DNA of 64,000 nt, taken from contig NC_088323.1 in assembly GCF_910592395.1 (NCBI RefSeq), forward strand, positions 9,176,001-9,240,000. Reading direction: 5' to 3'. The DNA is from Lineus longissimus (taxonomy: Eukaryota; Nemertea; Pilidiophora; Heteronemertea; Lineidae). How positions within the stretch are numbered: the stretch's first letter is position 1; each line of letters opens with the position of its first letter. The position numbers were made by a program, and so were the translations under genes. Positions 23,570 through 34,230 of the stretch are shown here, one piece after another. The notes beneath the pieces are model-generated. The model was not told where the DNA came from, made no database searches, and saw only the letters and a program-made list of their open reading frames with translations.

Positions 23570-25110
23570 ATAATAATAATTGGTATTTATTACTCCCTTG
23601 AAAACTTGCATAATCATCAGGTTTGACAGTAATAAACAAGGCATATCAAAAATACATTTAAAATACATCACACGTGAAATAATCTAACATTTAGGTTGAG
23701 TACAATATACAATAATAAATGACCGAATTCCTATCAGACCTATCTAATTTCTAAAATCTTTCTGAAAAACCTCCCAACAGTATGTACAATGGTTTCATCT
23801 GATGCCAGGAAGCAATATCTAAATTTATCTCTAGCACTTAGAAGTGCAAAACTAGGAGTGACTGCATCTATCTCATCCATGGCTCCCTTCCTAATTTGTA
23901 CAACATTATCATTGATACATTTAAATAACACATGAAATTCAATCCCAACATTCTGGGTGTTACATAAGGAACAATATCGCAAGGACCGCTGTATATTTTT
24001 CTGTCGTCCAGTTTCAATATCAAAATCATGTGCTGACAATCGGATTTTCGTGATTGCCTTCCGAGCTGCAACGTTTGAAATGAACGATAAATATTTCTCT
24101 CTACCGAAATTGCACTTTAGTTAGGAGTAAATTTGTAACTTGGTACACTGTTGAATGTTAGAAATGGCGAGTTTCTCAAACACTTCACATAACCTGTTTT
24201 TAATGTTTGTAATGTCAAGATTCACAATGTCCTTGAAAAGTGGAACGACGTCTTCATCAATCAGTTCAAATATACACTTTATGATGCTGAAATAGCTCTT
24301 GCGATCATTACAGTAATTATCATATTCATTTCTCAAGATGAGTTTGGCGAGTTGGTTATTATCTTTCACTACATGTTGGATATATTTAAGAATTTTTACA
24401 AATATATTAAACAACAATGGTATTCGACCAATCTCACAATATACACCGCTATTGGACGTATTTCTTTTGACACCAAGTATCTGTTTGCATATGCGTAGAT
24501 GTACAAGTTCATGGTCTAACCTTACATTTTGCATAGATTTCATTATAGTATCCTTACTTGGCTACCTAAAAAGATAGGCACCCCAAAGTTCAGAGCCATA
24601 TAATAGTTGGGGCCTCACAATGGTATCAAACATATGTACCAACACACTAACTGGAGTCCCATCATAAATATTGAGACTTTTAGATAAAGCAAACCAGGCT
24701 CTTCTAACCTTCAGTCTCAGAGCTCGGGTAGCTCTTTTGAAACTCCCATTCTTTTGAAAGATAACACCTAAATACTTTATGGAATCCACAATGTCTACAT
24801 CCGTTCCACTGATTTTGAAAACTGCTCCATTTAATTGTCTTTTATTAAAGCAAATTATTTTAGTTTTCCTCACGTTAACTTTTAGTCTCCATATTCTACA
24901 ATAAGATGTGAGCTTATCCAAGGCACACTGTAAACCACCTGCACTTTGTGATAATACAAGAAAGCAATGACGAGATAATATTTCCATTAAACAATACCGG
25001 ATCTGAATCTGGTGTATTCAGAATTGATGGCAAGTCATTGATAAAAATATTAAAAAGTGTTGGACTAAGACAACAACCTTGACGGAGACCAATACTCTGA
25101 GAGAACATCT
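23570..25110 (-). pseudogene. 5'-truncated, decayed LINE reverse transcriptase
   Basis: Minus-strand frames in order are 25108-24914 (RT palm motif LRQGCCLSPTLFNIFINDL), 24987-24562 (LNVYDG-type thumb region with VDSIKYLGVIFQKNGSFKRA and RPQLLYGSELWG), 24543-24121 (RICKQILGVKRNTSN) and 24039-23740 (a C-terminal Cys-rich segment CSLCNTQNVGIEFHVLFKC). The frames shift between them. Where the YADD box should be, just before LSQSAGGLQ, the reading is SRHC, so the catalytic aspartates are lost. The 3' end falls at an AAT-type microsatellite near 23570. This is a dead copy of a non-LTR retrotransposon; the clade was not determined. Confidence 0.8.
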
Positions 25111-26065
25111 CTGATAACTTGGAGTCTAGTTTTACACATGATTATGATCCTGCGTACATGTTCCTAATAATCCTCGTGAATTTTGGGCTCAGTCACATCT
25201 TCATCATTTTATAACGTTAGGGCCTATACAATGACAATACAAAAGCCTTCATTCATCGGTAACAAAAGTATACCTTTAAGAAAGAGCAGTCTTTTGAAGT
25301 TAATTCAAGACTTGTCAGATATCGTGACCCGTCACATGAATGGACCTTCCCTGGATGTTTCAACCTCGCTGGCTTATGGCCTCTAATCATCGTCTATTTT
25401 TCAATTTCAAAAATTTTGGACACTTATTTTCTCTAAATACCCCATTTAATTTAATGTTAGCCAAGGTCATGTGAAGTCAATTAAACTTTAGAATAATTAG
25501 CCATGAAATCTGGCCATTTATCCAAATCACAAAGCAGCAGTATCCGATGAAAAGCTTGGAGCATGTTCAAAATTTTAATCCCCTCCCCATATCGTGCAAT
25601 TTTGTTTGAGAACGCGGTTTCGACATAAATTTCCGAAAATCAAATATTTCTGCAGCATTTTTCTAAAGGTTTCCGTGCATCTTATTTCCTTCTCTCCGGG
25701 GATGTTTTTTATTTTAGTTTAAAATTTGTTCGTGACTCAGATTATTATGACCCCCGAATATAATGGGCCTATTTTCAGTCAAGATGTCGCACATATGCCA
25801 CTTCTAAGATGTTAGCCAATTCAGACTCATCGTATTTAAACACTAAAGACAGTTTTCGCAGTTTGCATTTTAGAGTCTATCCCCGGTTTTTCGAGCTATG
25901 AGGAACAACACAAGGGTACTAGTTCATGGTTACACCCTGCGTGCTCCTCCAGAATCACCCTGCGAACATATGCCATCGACATCAACCTGCCGCAGCATTC
26001 GAAATTGACGTAACACAAAAGCATTGACTACGACAATGTGATGAATTCATTGAGGCAATCCCGCC
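25111..26065. other. Unannotated sequence
   Basis: No domain, repeat or exon signal was recognised. It may hold non-coding remnants of the LINE 5' side. Confidence 0.35.
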
Positions 26066-26074
26066 GATCTTCCC

Positions 26075-27535
26075 GGGTGTCTATAAACCGAAGACCAAAG
26101 ACCGAAGACCGAAGATCGAAGATGGAAGACCCCCCCCAAAACTATAAAACGAAGATCCCCCAACTATAAAAGGAAGACCCTGATGTCAACTATAAAACGA
26201 AGATCCCCCCATAAAAGGAAGACCCTAATGTCAACTATAAAACGAAGATCCCCCAATCTATAAAAGGAAGACCCTAATGTCAACTATAAAACGAAGATCC
26301 CCCCAACTAGAAAAGGAAGACCCTAATGTCAACTATAAAACGAAGATCCCCCCATCTATAAAAGGAAGACCCTGGTGGTTTTAGACCCTCAAGTTCAGTT
26401 ACTGCAGACTTGCACGTCATAACACGTGACTGAGCATCTGTATTTCAACAAGCAAGCTAGCACTTCTGTTTACCTGACACATTCAATTTTGGTAATTTAA
26501 AAGCCATGTTTGAAAACTGATAAAGGGAATCCTGAAAATCAATGTCAATGAAAACTAGCAGGCAAGTGCCATGTAGACATCGCCTGCACGTGCACGTTTG
26601 GATTGTTTTTCTGTATGTAGGACCAATTCCATATTGGCCGTGTGATCAACTAACCTGCTGGGAGCCTATGACGATACACACACATGCACATAGAAACAGC
26701 TTCTGGACGAAGCTGAGGGCTGGCTATGATGAGTACAGTGAGAAACTAGGTCATATTGGAGCACGGCTGCATGGTAACAGGTACGGGGCTCCCCGCCTTA
26801 TGTAAACTGTGCCACTAAGCTGCTAAGGCTAGACACGACTGGTGTAGTACCCGGTACACTTACTTTCTCAAATCATTAATGTAGCATGGACCGAAAATGA
26901 AAACAAACTGTGCAGTAACTGAACATGAGAATGAAAACCATCAGGGTCTTCCTTTTATAGATGGGGGGATCTTCGTTTTATAGTTGACATTAGGGTCTTC
27001 CTTTTATAGTTGGGGGATCTTCGTTTTATAGTTGACATTAGGGTCTTCCTTTTATAGATAGGGGGATCTTCGTTTTATAGTTGACATTAGGGTCTTCCTT
27101 TTATAGTTGGGGGATCTTTGTTTTATAGTTGACATCAGGGTCTTCCTTTTATAGATTGAGGGATCTTCGTTTTATAGTTGACATTAGGGTCTTCCTTTTA
27201 TAGTTGGGGGGATCTTCGTTTTATAGTTGACATCAGGGTCTTCCTTTTATAGTTGGGGGGATCTTCGTTTTATAGTTGACATTAGGGTCTTCCTTTTATA
27301 GATGGGGGGATCTTCGTTTTATAGTTGACATCAGGGTCTTCCTTTTATAGTTGGGGGGATCTTCGTTTTATAGTTGACATTAGGGTCTTCCTTTTCTAGT
27401 TGGGGGGATCTTCGTTTTATAGTTGACATTAGGGTCTTCCTTTTATAGTTGGGGGATCTTCGTTTTATAGTTTTGGGGGGTCTTCCATCTTCGATCTTCG
27501 GTCTTCGGTCTTTGGTCTTCGGTTTATAGACACCC
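26075..27535. mobile_element. Large foldback (Mutator-like) element with tandem-repeat arms
   Basis: The ends are perfect inverted repeats starting GGGTGTCTATAAACCGAAGA and are flanked by the 9-bp direct repeat GATCTTCCC (26066-26074 and 27536-27544). Each arm is a tandem array of a unit of about 48 bp: AACTATAAAACGAAGATCCC followed by CTATAAAAGGAAGACCCTAA. The left arm has about five units (to about 26370) and the right about ten (from about 26940). The inverted homology continues inward to CAGTTACTGCA at about 26412 and about 26911. The loop, 26413-26910, is single copy. A 9-bp duplication with long inverted arms fits Mutator-like or foldback elements; no transposase is present. Confidence 0.85.
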
Positions 27536-27544
27536 GATCTTCCC

Positions 27545-28932
27545 GCACAGTTCTCTAAAAGAAAAAAATCACGAGATGCCTATTTATGAATTTGTAATTA
27601 TAAGTTAGGTTTAACCTTGGTACTGTATTATTAAATTATAGAATGGGTGGATGATATTTGCCGTGGGTCGGAAGGTGTTCATTGCCCGTATTCTGGTATT
27701 CTGTGACCTCTGTGAAACATTGAAAAAGGACAAGGAAGGACACAAAGTTCTGAAGGTCAACAGGTTTTTAAAAGTGATGACTGGTTTTGTTTGCAATAAA
27801 TTGGACTTCACGTGTTTAAGTGACTTCTTCTGGTGGGTCTGCTTAGCGGTATTGCTTACCTACCATCTTCTGTAATATAAGCATAGAGTATAAAAAATGG
27901 CTCACAAGGCGAAAAAAAAAACAAGCTCTTTAGCCCTATTCTCCACAACAATCTCAAAGTGCTTGACATTGTTTTACCCTGTTCCTTATCCAGATATTTT
28001 TTGGAGAAACATAGGAGAACACATGTACTGCGCTCACTTTATACAGGCCAGGAGAGAGAACACAGCGGAGTGGCTTTGCCTGGACCTCGCACCCACGACC
28101 TTCCGTCCACACTGAGCCTGAAACTGTTCCAATGTGCCAATGCGCTCCCGAAACAAGCTAGGCAGAGAAGAAATGTTGCCCTTATCCCGTCTTCCAAAAT
28201 CAAAGAACTATTCATCCAAGCTGTAGAACATTGGGGGGGGGGGGGGGGCTAGACTAATATCAAGAAAATAACCACTTGAGGTCCGCTGCGGTGTGTATGA
28301 TATTCAAGATGATCCGGCCCACGCGCATAAAAAATCAACTTCTCTGTATCCTTGAACTTGACCCGGGCGGCCATCATGCCTTCAGCAAATCTTCACTTCC
28401 GGGTACTTACGAAAGGAAACGATGGAAGCTGCATCAATCGCTTCTTGAGTGTGATTACTGCTACATACTTCCTCTAGCTATCAGCGTAATAAGGATTACC
28501 AACAAAACTCAGCAGGAAGGACATCGGAGATGATTTCTTATCCCTGAAAACCGAAGATCAGAATAAGCGTTAGATGCATGATTGAAAAAAAATCCTCACG
28601 GGTCGGCACCCACGTATAGAAATCCGAATCCGATCTATGTTTGTCTATTTTGTTAACCTCATCTCAACAACTGCCTTGAAGTATTAAATTATAATCATGC
28701 CATGAACACGAGGTTGATTGAATGCAGGCTATATGCAATCCGATGCTTCAAAATTGACATAGTTGCCAAATTTGTGTGACGCTGTAACGGCTGCCATCTT
28801 GGATTTCAAAATGGCCGCCAAAAATGACACTATTTCGCCCATATCTCGAATTTTACGGCAATTAAGCACCTAACTCCAACGCCAACTCCCACGTTTTTGG
28901 GTCTGCCGAATCGAATGAAACCATCGAAATCG
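27545..28932. other. Unannotated sequence with one G tract
   Basis: Short frames only (the longest is 97 codons, at 27959-28252, ending in a poly-G run at about 28232-28248). No domains were recognised. Confidence 0.4.
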
Positions 28933-29195
28933 AGTCTATAAATATTGCTTCCGTAAGGATTCCCAGATTCCGGAGTTTTCGTACATTCCGCTGAATTGCC
29001 ATGGCCGTTGGGATGGGAGTCAGTATGGAGCACAACATCAATAATACAAAGGGCATCTCAAAGGGGCATTATACGATAATAGTGGGTTAATATAATCAAG
29101 ATGCGTGCATAACTTATGACGTTTGTTTAATCAAGAGCGAGACAGCAGCAGCATTCCCTCTCTCACATGTATGCAATACATGTAACTTGAGCGTA
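28933..29195 (+). repeat. Paralogous block A, upstream part
   Basis: Matches 62412-62680 in the same orientation, for example TTGCCATGGCCGKTGGGATG and TAATCAAGATGCGTG. It includes the shared TATAAATA (28937-28944). It is the 5' flank of the pseudogene at 33212, now separated from it by the element at 29200-33149. Confidence 0.75.
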
Positions 29196-29869
29196 TTAAA
29201 CACGTACCGCTAGTGGCCAGGCCACGAGTTAATGTATTCCCAGGTAGATATCCTGCTGAGCGGAGTGGGCAGTATTTAGGTCTTGGTGATAGGTATAAAT
29301 AGGTTGCTACGTCACTCGTAACGAAATACAACGTGGTTTTGGTGCACTTCCTGGATAAAATTCATCTCTTCACACACATAGTATTTGTGTTTTATTTTGT
29401 GGTTTATGACCAAGGGCAATGTGCAGAATCTGTTATGTGATAGTCTTCCACATGAGATATCCTGGTACAGTATTAGCCCACAGACTCTTGAGTTTTTGAG
29501 GGGTCATCTCAGGTTTTGGTGATGTGCATCCTATCTTGGTGATACCTGAATACTGGTGTCTTTCAGTCATTTTCTATGATACACCCCCTTCCTTGGAGGT
29601 GGTGGGGTGATAGATCATTTATAGTTCATTGCACTCTTGACCTGAGGAAGTCAAATGATAGCTGGCAAAGTGTGTTACTGGGGGAAAATGGGATTGGGAT
29701 GGTTTTGCCAGATGCCAAAGGTCTTTGAAGTGCTACTATAACAGTTTTTGAGTACATCAGGGTGCAGGAAGGATTGGGAGAGTCCATCCCTTATTTTGAG
29801 ATGGGGAGAAAGGTAATTCTTTGAAAACATAATGCAATAGTAGGCTGTGTATCAAAGCTGAATCTTACA

Positions 29870-31681
29870 ATGGCTGAACAAGAAAACTTTCAAAGTCTGA
29901 GTTCAGCATCAGTTGCTGGAGGGTCGTCAAATGAACATCCGTCACCAATTCCTGTACCTGTAAGATCGAGAGAAAAGGAGCGTTTGGAGAACCCAAGGAA
30001 GAGATTCCCATCTGACAGTCCTTCGAAAGTCCGAAAGAGGAAGGAAAAAAGCCAGAAGACATCATTTATCGTTCGGGGATGCTTAGAATTCAAGGCGAAT
30101 TCTGAAAACGAAAAAGTCAACCTATTTGATGACATAGACGGCATAAAAAGACATCTTGGTGGAGGAACTGCCTCAAAGATAACCAATTACCAGCTTTTGA
30201 AGGAACTTGTCGATTTTTATAAACTGCACAACACGTTTGAGGGGGACAACGAAGATGCATCATCATCATCAACTGATAAATGCCAAAGTGAACCTAGTGG
30301 CACTTCTTACCAATACTGCCAGAAGAATGAAACCAAATCACCAATATATTTAATGACAGTTCAATCTTTGGACAATTTGTTGGACAGAGTTTGCTTGCAC
30401 CACAGGACATGTACATCAAAAATGTCAGTCCGGGAGGAAAAAACTGCAAGAGATGGCCATGTCGGTCTATTTCATGTCACTTGCCAAACAGGCAAACACA
30501 ACATATATTGGACGACTTCACCCCATGTGGAAGGAGGCAAATTTACGGTGAATCTAAGGATGGCCCATAGTTACTTTGTCTCAGGAATCCTGCCGAATCA
30601 GCATGAACGTATATGTGATGCAGCTGACATTGGAAAAATGGGAGACAAGACACTTACTAAATTCCAAGATTCGTATCTTCCTGTCACGGATGGAGTTGTG
30701 AAGGAGTCAAAATCAGATGCTTTGTTGGAAGAAATTGCTGCTTCTGTTGAAAGTACCGGCTTGGGTGGTATTGACATTGCTACTGACGCTAGACATTGTT
30801 GGCGAAAAAATGCCCGCTTTACTGATGTTGTCTGCCTGGGCGAAAAGACGCATAAGGTCCTACAGAATGAGGTAATTTCAAAAGATGACGATCCAATCAC
30901 TCAAAGGCACGAAATGGTGGGAACACGGAGGATCTATGAATATTTTGACAGAGAGAGTGTCCCAATCAGAGTGCATTCACATGATAACAATGCCTCGATC
31001 ACTAAGTTTGTCCGTGTGGAACGCTCCCCAACCGTTACTTCTTTAGATACCTGGCATATGACAAAGGGTGTGGCCAAAGGAATGGCGAAACTGACAAAGG
31101 GGAGGAAATATTTAGAAGGAAGGTCTTGGTTTGTTGACTTGGCAGATAAGTCAGCATCTGTAAAAACTCATATATATTGGTGCATCAAACGCTGTGAGGG
31201 GGACACAGAAAGACTAAAAGCCAGCATAGATAATGTGATTGAGCACTATAAGAACAATCATGCCAATTGTCATCAGGAGTCCCCATGTCGGTCTGATCAT
31301 GACTATGAACCCAGCAAGCGAGAAATATCTTCAGCCCCTGCAGAGGCAGCCCTCAAGAAGTATCTTCACAGTCTGTTGGTTTATAAATCACCGCATCTTT
31401 ACATTGGATGCAGGGATACGCATTATGTCGAAAGTTTTAATAATTCTCTGCTCCAATATCACAACAAAAGAATCGTATTCGAAAGGGCCAACTACCAAAT
31501 CCGAACCAACTTGTCAGTCCTGGACTGGAATGAGCACCAAGACAGCGAGGTGACGTCCACTGTGCTGGAAAAGGACTCTAGAAATCCAAGGCGAATGGTG
31601 GGACGAGAAATCAAAAAGAAAAAGAGATTTAATTTTTGGTCAGATATTTGGGAGCAATGGATACAAAGTTTCTATACATAG
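29870..31681 (+). CDS. Kolobok-like transposase, 603 aa
   Basis: A single uninterrupted frame opens at ATG 29870. The N-terminus is Ser/Pro-rich with a basic patch (RKRFPSDSPSKVRKRKEK), a likely nuclear signal. A Cys/His cluster lies at about residues 175-205 (CLHHRTC). The catalytic core reads IDIATDARHCWRKNARFTDV (D306), RVHSHDNNASITKFV (D372) and THYVESFNNSLLQYHNKR (E521), a candidate DDE triad for cutting and joining the element at TTAA sites. The C-terminus is basic. The ORF looks undamaged, so the copy may be recent. Assignment is from the DARH/HDNNAS pattern and the TTAA flanks; I could not run a profile search. Confidence 0.75.
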   Translation: MAEQENFQSLSSASVAGGSSNEHPSPIPVPVRSREKERLENPRKRFPSDSPSKVRKRKEKSQKTSFIVRGCLEFKANSENEKVNLFDDIDGIKRHLGGGTASKITNYQLLKELVDFYKLHNTFEGDNEDASSSSTDKCQSEPSGTSYQYCQKNETKSPIYLMTVQSLDNLLDRVCLHHRTCTSKMSVREEKTARDGHVGLFHVTCQTGKHNIYWTTSPHVEGGKFTVNLRMAHSYFVSGILPNQHERICDAADIGKMGDKTLTKFQDSYLPVTDGVVKESKSDALLEEIAASVESTGLGGIDIATDARHCWRKNARFTDVVCLGEKTHKVLQNEVISKDDDPITQRHEMVGTRRIYEYFDRESVPIRVHSHDNNASITKFVRVERSPTVTSLDTWHMTKGVAKGMAKLTKGRKYLEGRSWFVDLADKSASVKTHIYWCIKRCEGDTERLKASIDNVIEHYKNNHANCHQESPCRSDHDYEPSKREISSAPAEAALKKYLHSLLVYKSPHLYIGCRDTHYVESFNNSLLQYHNKRIVFERANYQIRTNLSVLDWNEHQDSEVTSTVLEKDSRNPRRMVGREIKKKKRFNFWSDIWEQWIQSFYT

Positions 31682-31825
31682 TAATCTGAGTCCTATATTA
31701 GGCCTACCTATCCCCCCTTGACTCAGGACAATTCTATTGCTCGGGTTAGGTAGATGAAATTGCTGACTCTGATTTTTCTCACACACTTAGACTAGAGCCA
31801 GTCTTTGAATGCTAACTTTTTTGCC

Positions 31826-32485
31826 ATGTCTCAAAAATTGCTATACCAAATTTATGTCACAGAGGAAGAAAGGGAATTGATAAGAGGTATTTTCACTTTT
31901 CATGGGATGGACTTAGTGGAAGCAGAACCACAAATGGTGGATAAAGGGATACAATGTATCAGAACTGAATCAGTCCAGGATGCTGTTGAACCTGTGCCAT
32001 CATTATCATCTACAGTTGATGGACCTAACATGGAGGATAGCTCAGACGATCATGACAGCGATGCTGGGAACAATGTGGCTCCCTTGGACCCTGTAAATCA
32101 AGGTGGACACGATGAAGAAAGAGAGCATGGATTTATTCTGCCGGACCTTGCCAGTGAAGAGTGTACACTCTGTTACTGTCGTCCTTGTGTCACCACCAAA
32201 CGTCCCAGATGGTTGGGTGCTGGTCAAGCAGCGAAGAAAAAAAACAATACTTTGAGAAAGGGTTTTTATAAGAGGTATTGGAAGATGCTCAAGGACAGGG
32301 CTGCATGGATGGATTATCGCTATCTTCAAAAAAAGCAGAGGAGTTTGCAAAATATGGGTGAAGATGAGACTGTTTGGAGCTGTACCAGTGACCGGGAAAT
32401 TATCCCTGATTGTGTTATCACATTGGTTAGGGGACTGTATCCGAACCCTCCAGGAATTCCCTATGTTGGCCATCATTGGCATTAA
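31826..32485 (+). CDS. Accessory Cys-rich protein of the Kolobok-like element, about 219 aa
   Basis: Open frame in the same direction as the transposase, 145 bp downstream. The first ATG in the open frame is at 31826; a spliced start is possible. The N-terminal half is acidic (MEDSSDDHDSDAG). The C-terminal half has a short Cys cluster (ECTLCYCRPC), a basic helical stretch rich in Tyr/Lys, and a conserved-looking end (REIIPDCVITLVRGLYPNPP). Kolobok elements in animals often carry a second small Cys-rich gene, some resembling the P2X7 intracellular domain; this may be such a protein, though the resemblance is weak. Its role is unknown. Confidence 0.55.
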   Translation: MSQKLLYQIYVTEEERELIRGIFTFHGMDLVEAEPQMVDKGIQCIRTESVQDAVEPVPSLSSTVDGPNMEDSSDDHDSDAGNNVAPLDPVNQGGHDEEREHGFILPDLASEECTLCYCRPCVTTKRPRWLGAGQAAKKKNNTLRKGFYKRYWKMLKDRAAWMDYRYLQKKQRSLQNMGEDETVWSCTSDREIIPDCVITLVRGLYPNPPGIPYVGHHWH

Positions 32486-33153
32486 TTCTTCTATGGATTA
32501 AACAATCATTTATTGTGGATTTAGATTTAGATTTGACTTTTTTTGTGTTGAATTCAGTGAAGGAGTACACTAGTTTTATGTGATGCAAAGCAAGTGGATT
32601 AACATGATTGAAGTGGATATTTCATAACATTGAACATAAAGGTGAATAATATAAATAGGTGAATAATAACATGTTTTGGTGGAATATAAATCATGGAATA
32701 CATCTGGACTACCCCCAATGAAAAGTAGGCCCCTTTCCACATTTTTTTGGGGATATTTTGCATGCTTTTTCAGGTGACTAATTTTCCTGCACAACAGTCA
32801 CATGCTTTTGTTTACAATGTCCATATTTAGCCTTACCACATGCCAATCATACCTCAAACTGTCTATCACATAGTACATTTATGCATTATTAATGAAGCAA
32901 ATTTTCAGTTACAAATCTTTCCCACCTAATTTCTCCGACAAATAGACCATCTCATAAACCCTAAGTGGGCATATGGCTTTCATGAAACTTCATGATAAAT
33001 GTATCAACTTTTCATTGAAAACTGCCTTTTCAAACTCTTGTAATTTTGAATAAACTGGCCCAAATGGCAGGAGCTCTGAATTCAAAAATATCTTACTGGC
33101 AAAAGCCAGCCTCGTCCCAACCCACACCTTTTATATGGCAGCTACCTGTTTAA

Positions 33154-33211
33154 TCCTTTATAACGTGAATATATTATATCTTAACTTTCAACCAAAACGT
33201 CAAACTAGCAG
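33154..33211 (+). repeat. Block A, 5' flank resuming after the transposon
   Basis: ATCTTAACTTTCAACCAAAA and the following bases match the flank of the intact gene at 62710-62744. It connects 29195 to the pseudogene once the inserted element is set aside. Confidence 0.7.
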
Positions 33212-34230
33212 AGGGGCAAATATCGGTCGTACAGTGACATAAGGATATATGGTCTGTTCCCACCGTGGACGGAATCGGTCTTTTACCACACAAAGTTAAG
33301 GGTCATAATTACAGTGGCTCTTTTTCATTACTCCATAAATCCTCACCGTAACGTCTACGTCTTTAGCCAAGATGATAGAAGCGGAGATTTTAAAATGATA
33401 TCTCATTTTCATTTCAACGAACTTACATACATTGCTGGCGAATATGGCGATGATGTCATAGGTGTAAGGACTCCTCATGGAAGGAAATCAGTTAATGAAA
33501 AATTTCGAGCATTTCAATTGGATTTGAATGGAACGGGTAATTGCCGAGAGTTGATTCAACCGTATGATGAACTTAAGAAAAGCCTTGGTCCGGAACATTC
33601 GAGGTTCGAATATTTTAAAATGGTTTCATGCGGTGAAAATGTTTTCTTGCAGTTGACCTTTCGATGCAAATATCAGAATCACAAGAACAGGGGAAAAGTC
33701 CTGTCTATATCTTGGTTAGATTGGTATGAAATATTAAACGTAGGGTTCGTTCTTAAACTTCAGTATGTTAAAAGCCTAAAAGGGAGGCGTTACTCTCTCA
33801 TGTCTGAAGATGACATATGTAAATCACATAATATGGATAACATAATGTTAGAAGATATCAAATGTGATATAAATGGTAATCTCTGTAAATCATCAATCAG
33901 AACACACTCCATCACCATCTTAGAAAAACCGTACGAGCATAATACGTCCAAGTCCATTATAGTTTTTCGTGATATATTCATTAATTGGGAGACTCTCCAA
34001 TTGTGTCTTTACTCGGATCTTGTCGTTGAGGTCAATATCCAACACCCCTTTTAGTGACCCGGAGGAGAGTTATAAGTTTTCTAAGAATAACGCTCAATAT
34101 ATTTTTATGTTAAACTTTGGGCATGCCTTGAACAATCAAATGTAGAAGCTAGACCTACGTTATCGATGACGTTAGATCCCCAGTTTGTCTCACATTATAT
34201 GCTTATTGCTGGTGTGAATGAAAGAATATC
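33212..34230 (+). pseudogene. Pseudogene of the 363-aa uncharacterised protein
   Basis: Aligns along its length with the intact ORF at 62745-63836; shared segments include VYVFSQDD and ELTYIAGEY. The start codon is changed (ATG to AGG at 33212). The reading frame is open from there but shifts near 33985, in the stretch equivalent to RNLGYSPILTLLGS, and stops at 34052-34054. Homology continues out of frame to about 34230 (GTGAATGAAAGAATATC). There it is cut off by unrelated sequence, so about the last 18 codons are missing. An insertion (29200-33149) separates it from its own upstream region. Four independent lesions make function unlikely. Confidence 0.8.

Larger units (their letters stand above)
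29200..33149 (+). mobile_element. Kolobok-like DNA transposon, about 3.95 kb, two ORFs
   Basis: The element is bounded by TTAA at 29196-29199 and 33150-33153. Its ends are short imperfect inverted repeats, ACACGTACCGC at the left and ACAGGTAGCTGC when the right end is reversed. The paralogous locus at 62681-62684 has a single TTAA between the same flanks, which proves the insertion. It carries a transposase-like ORF and a smaller Cys-rich ORF in the same direction. TTAA targets and a two-gene layout fit the Kolobok superfamily; piggyBac is less likely because the protein lacks its motifs. Confidence 0.8.

Noticed and set aside
26542-26805. 87-codon frame in the loop of the foldback element
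   Set aside because: No domain recognised and the frame is short; captured DNA remains possible but a gene call is not supported.
27545-28932. Search for a host gene in several short plus-strand frames
   Set aside because: None has a domain, and splice signals do not link them.
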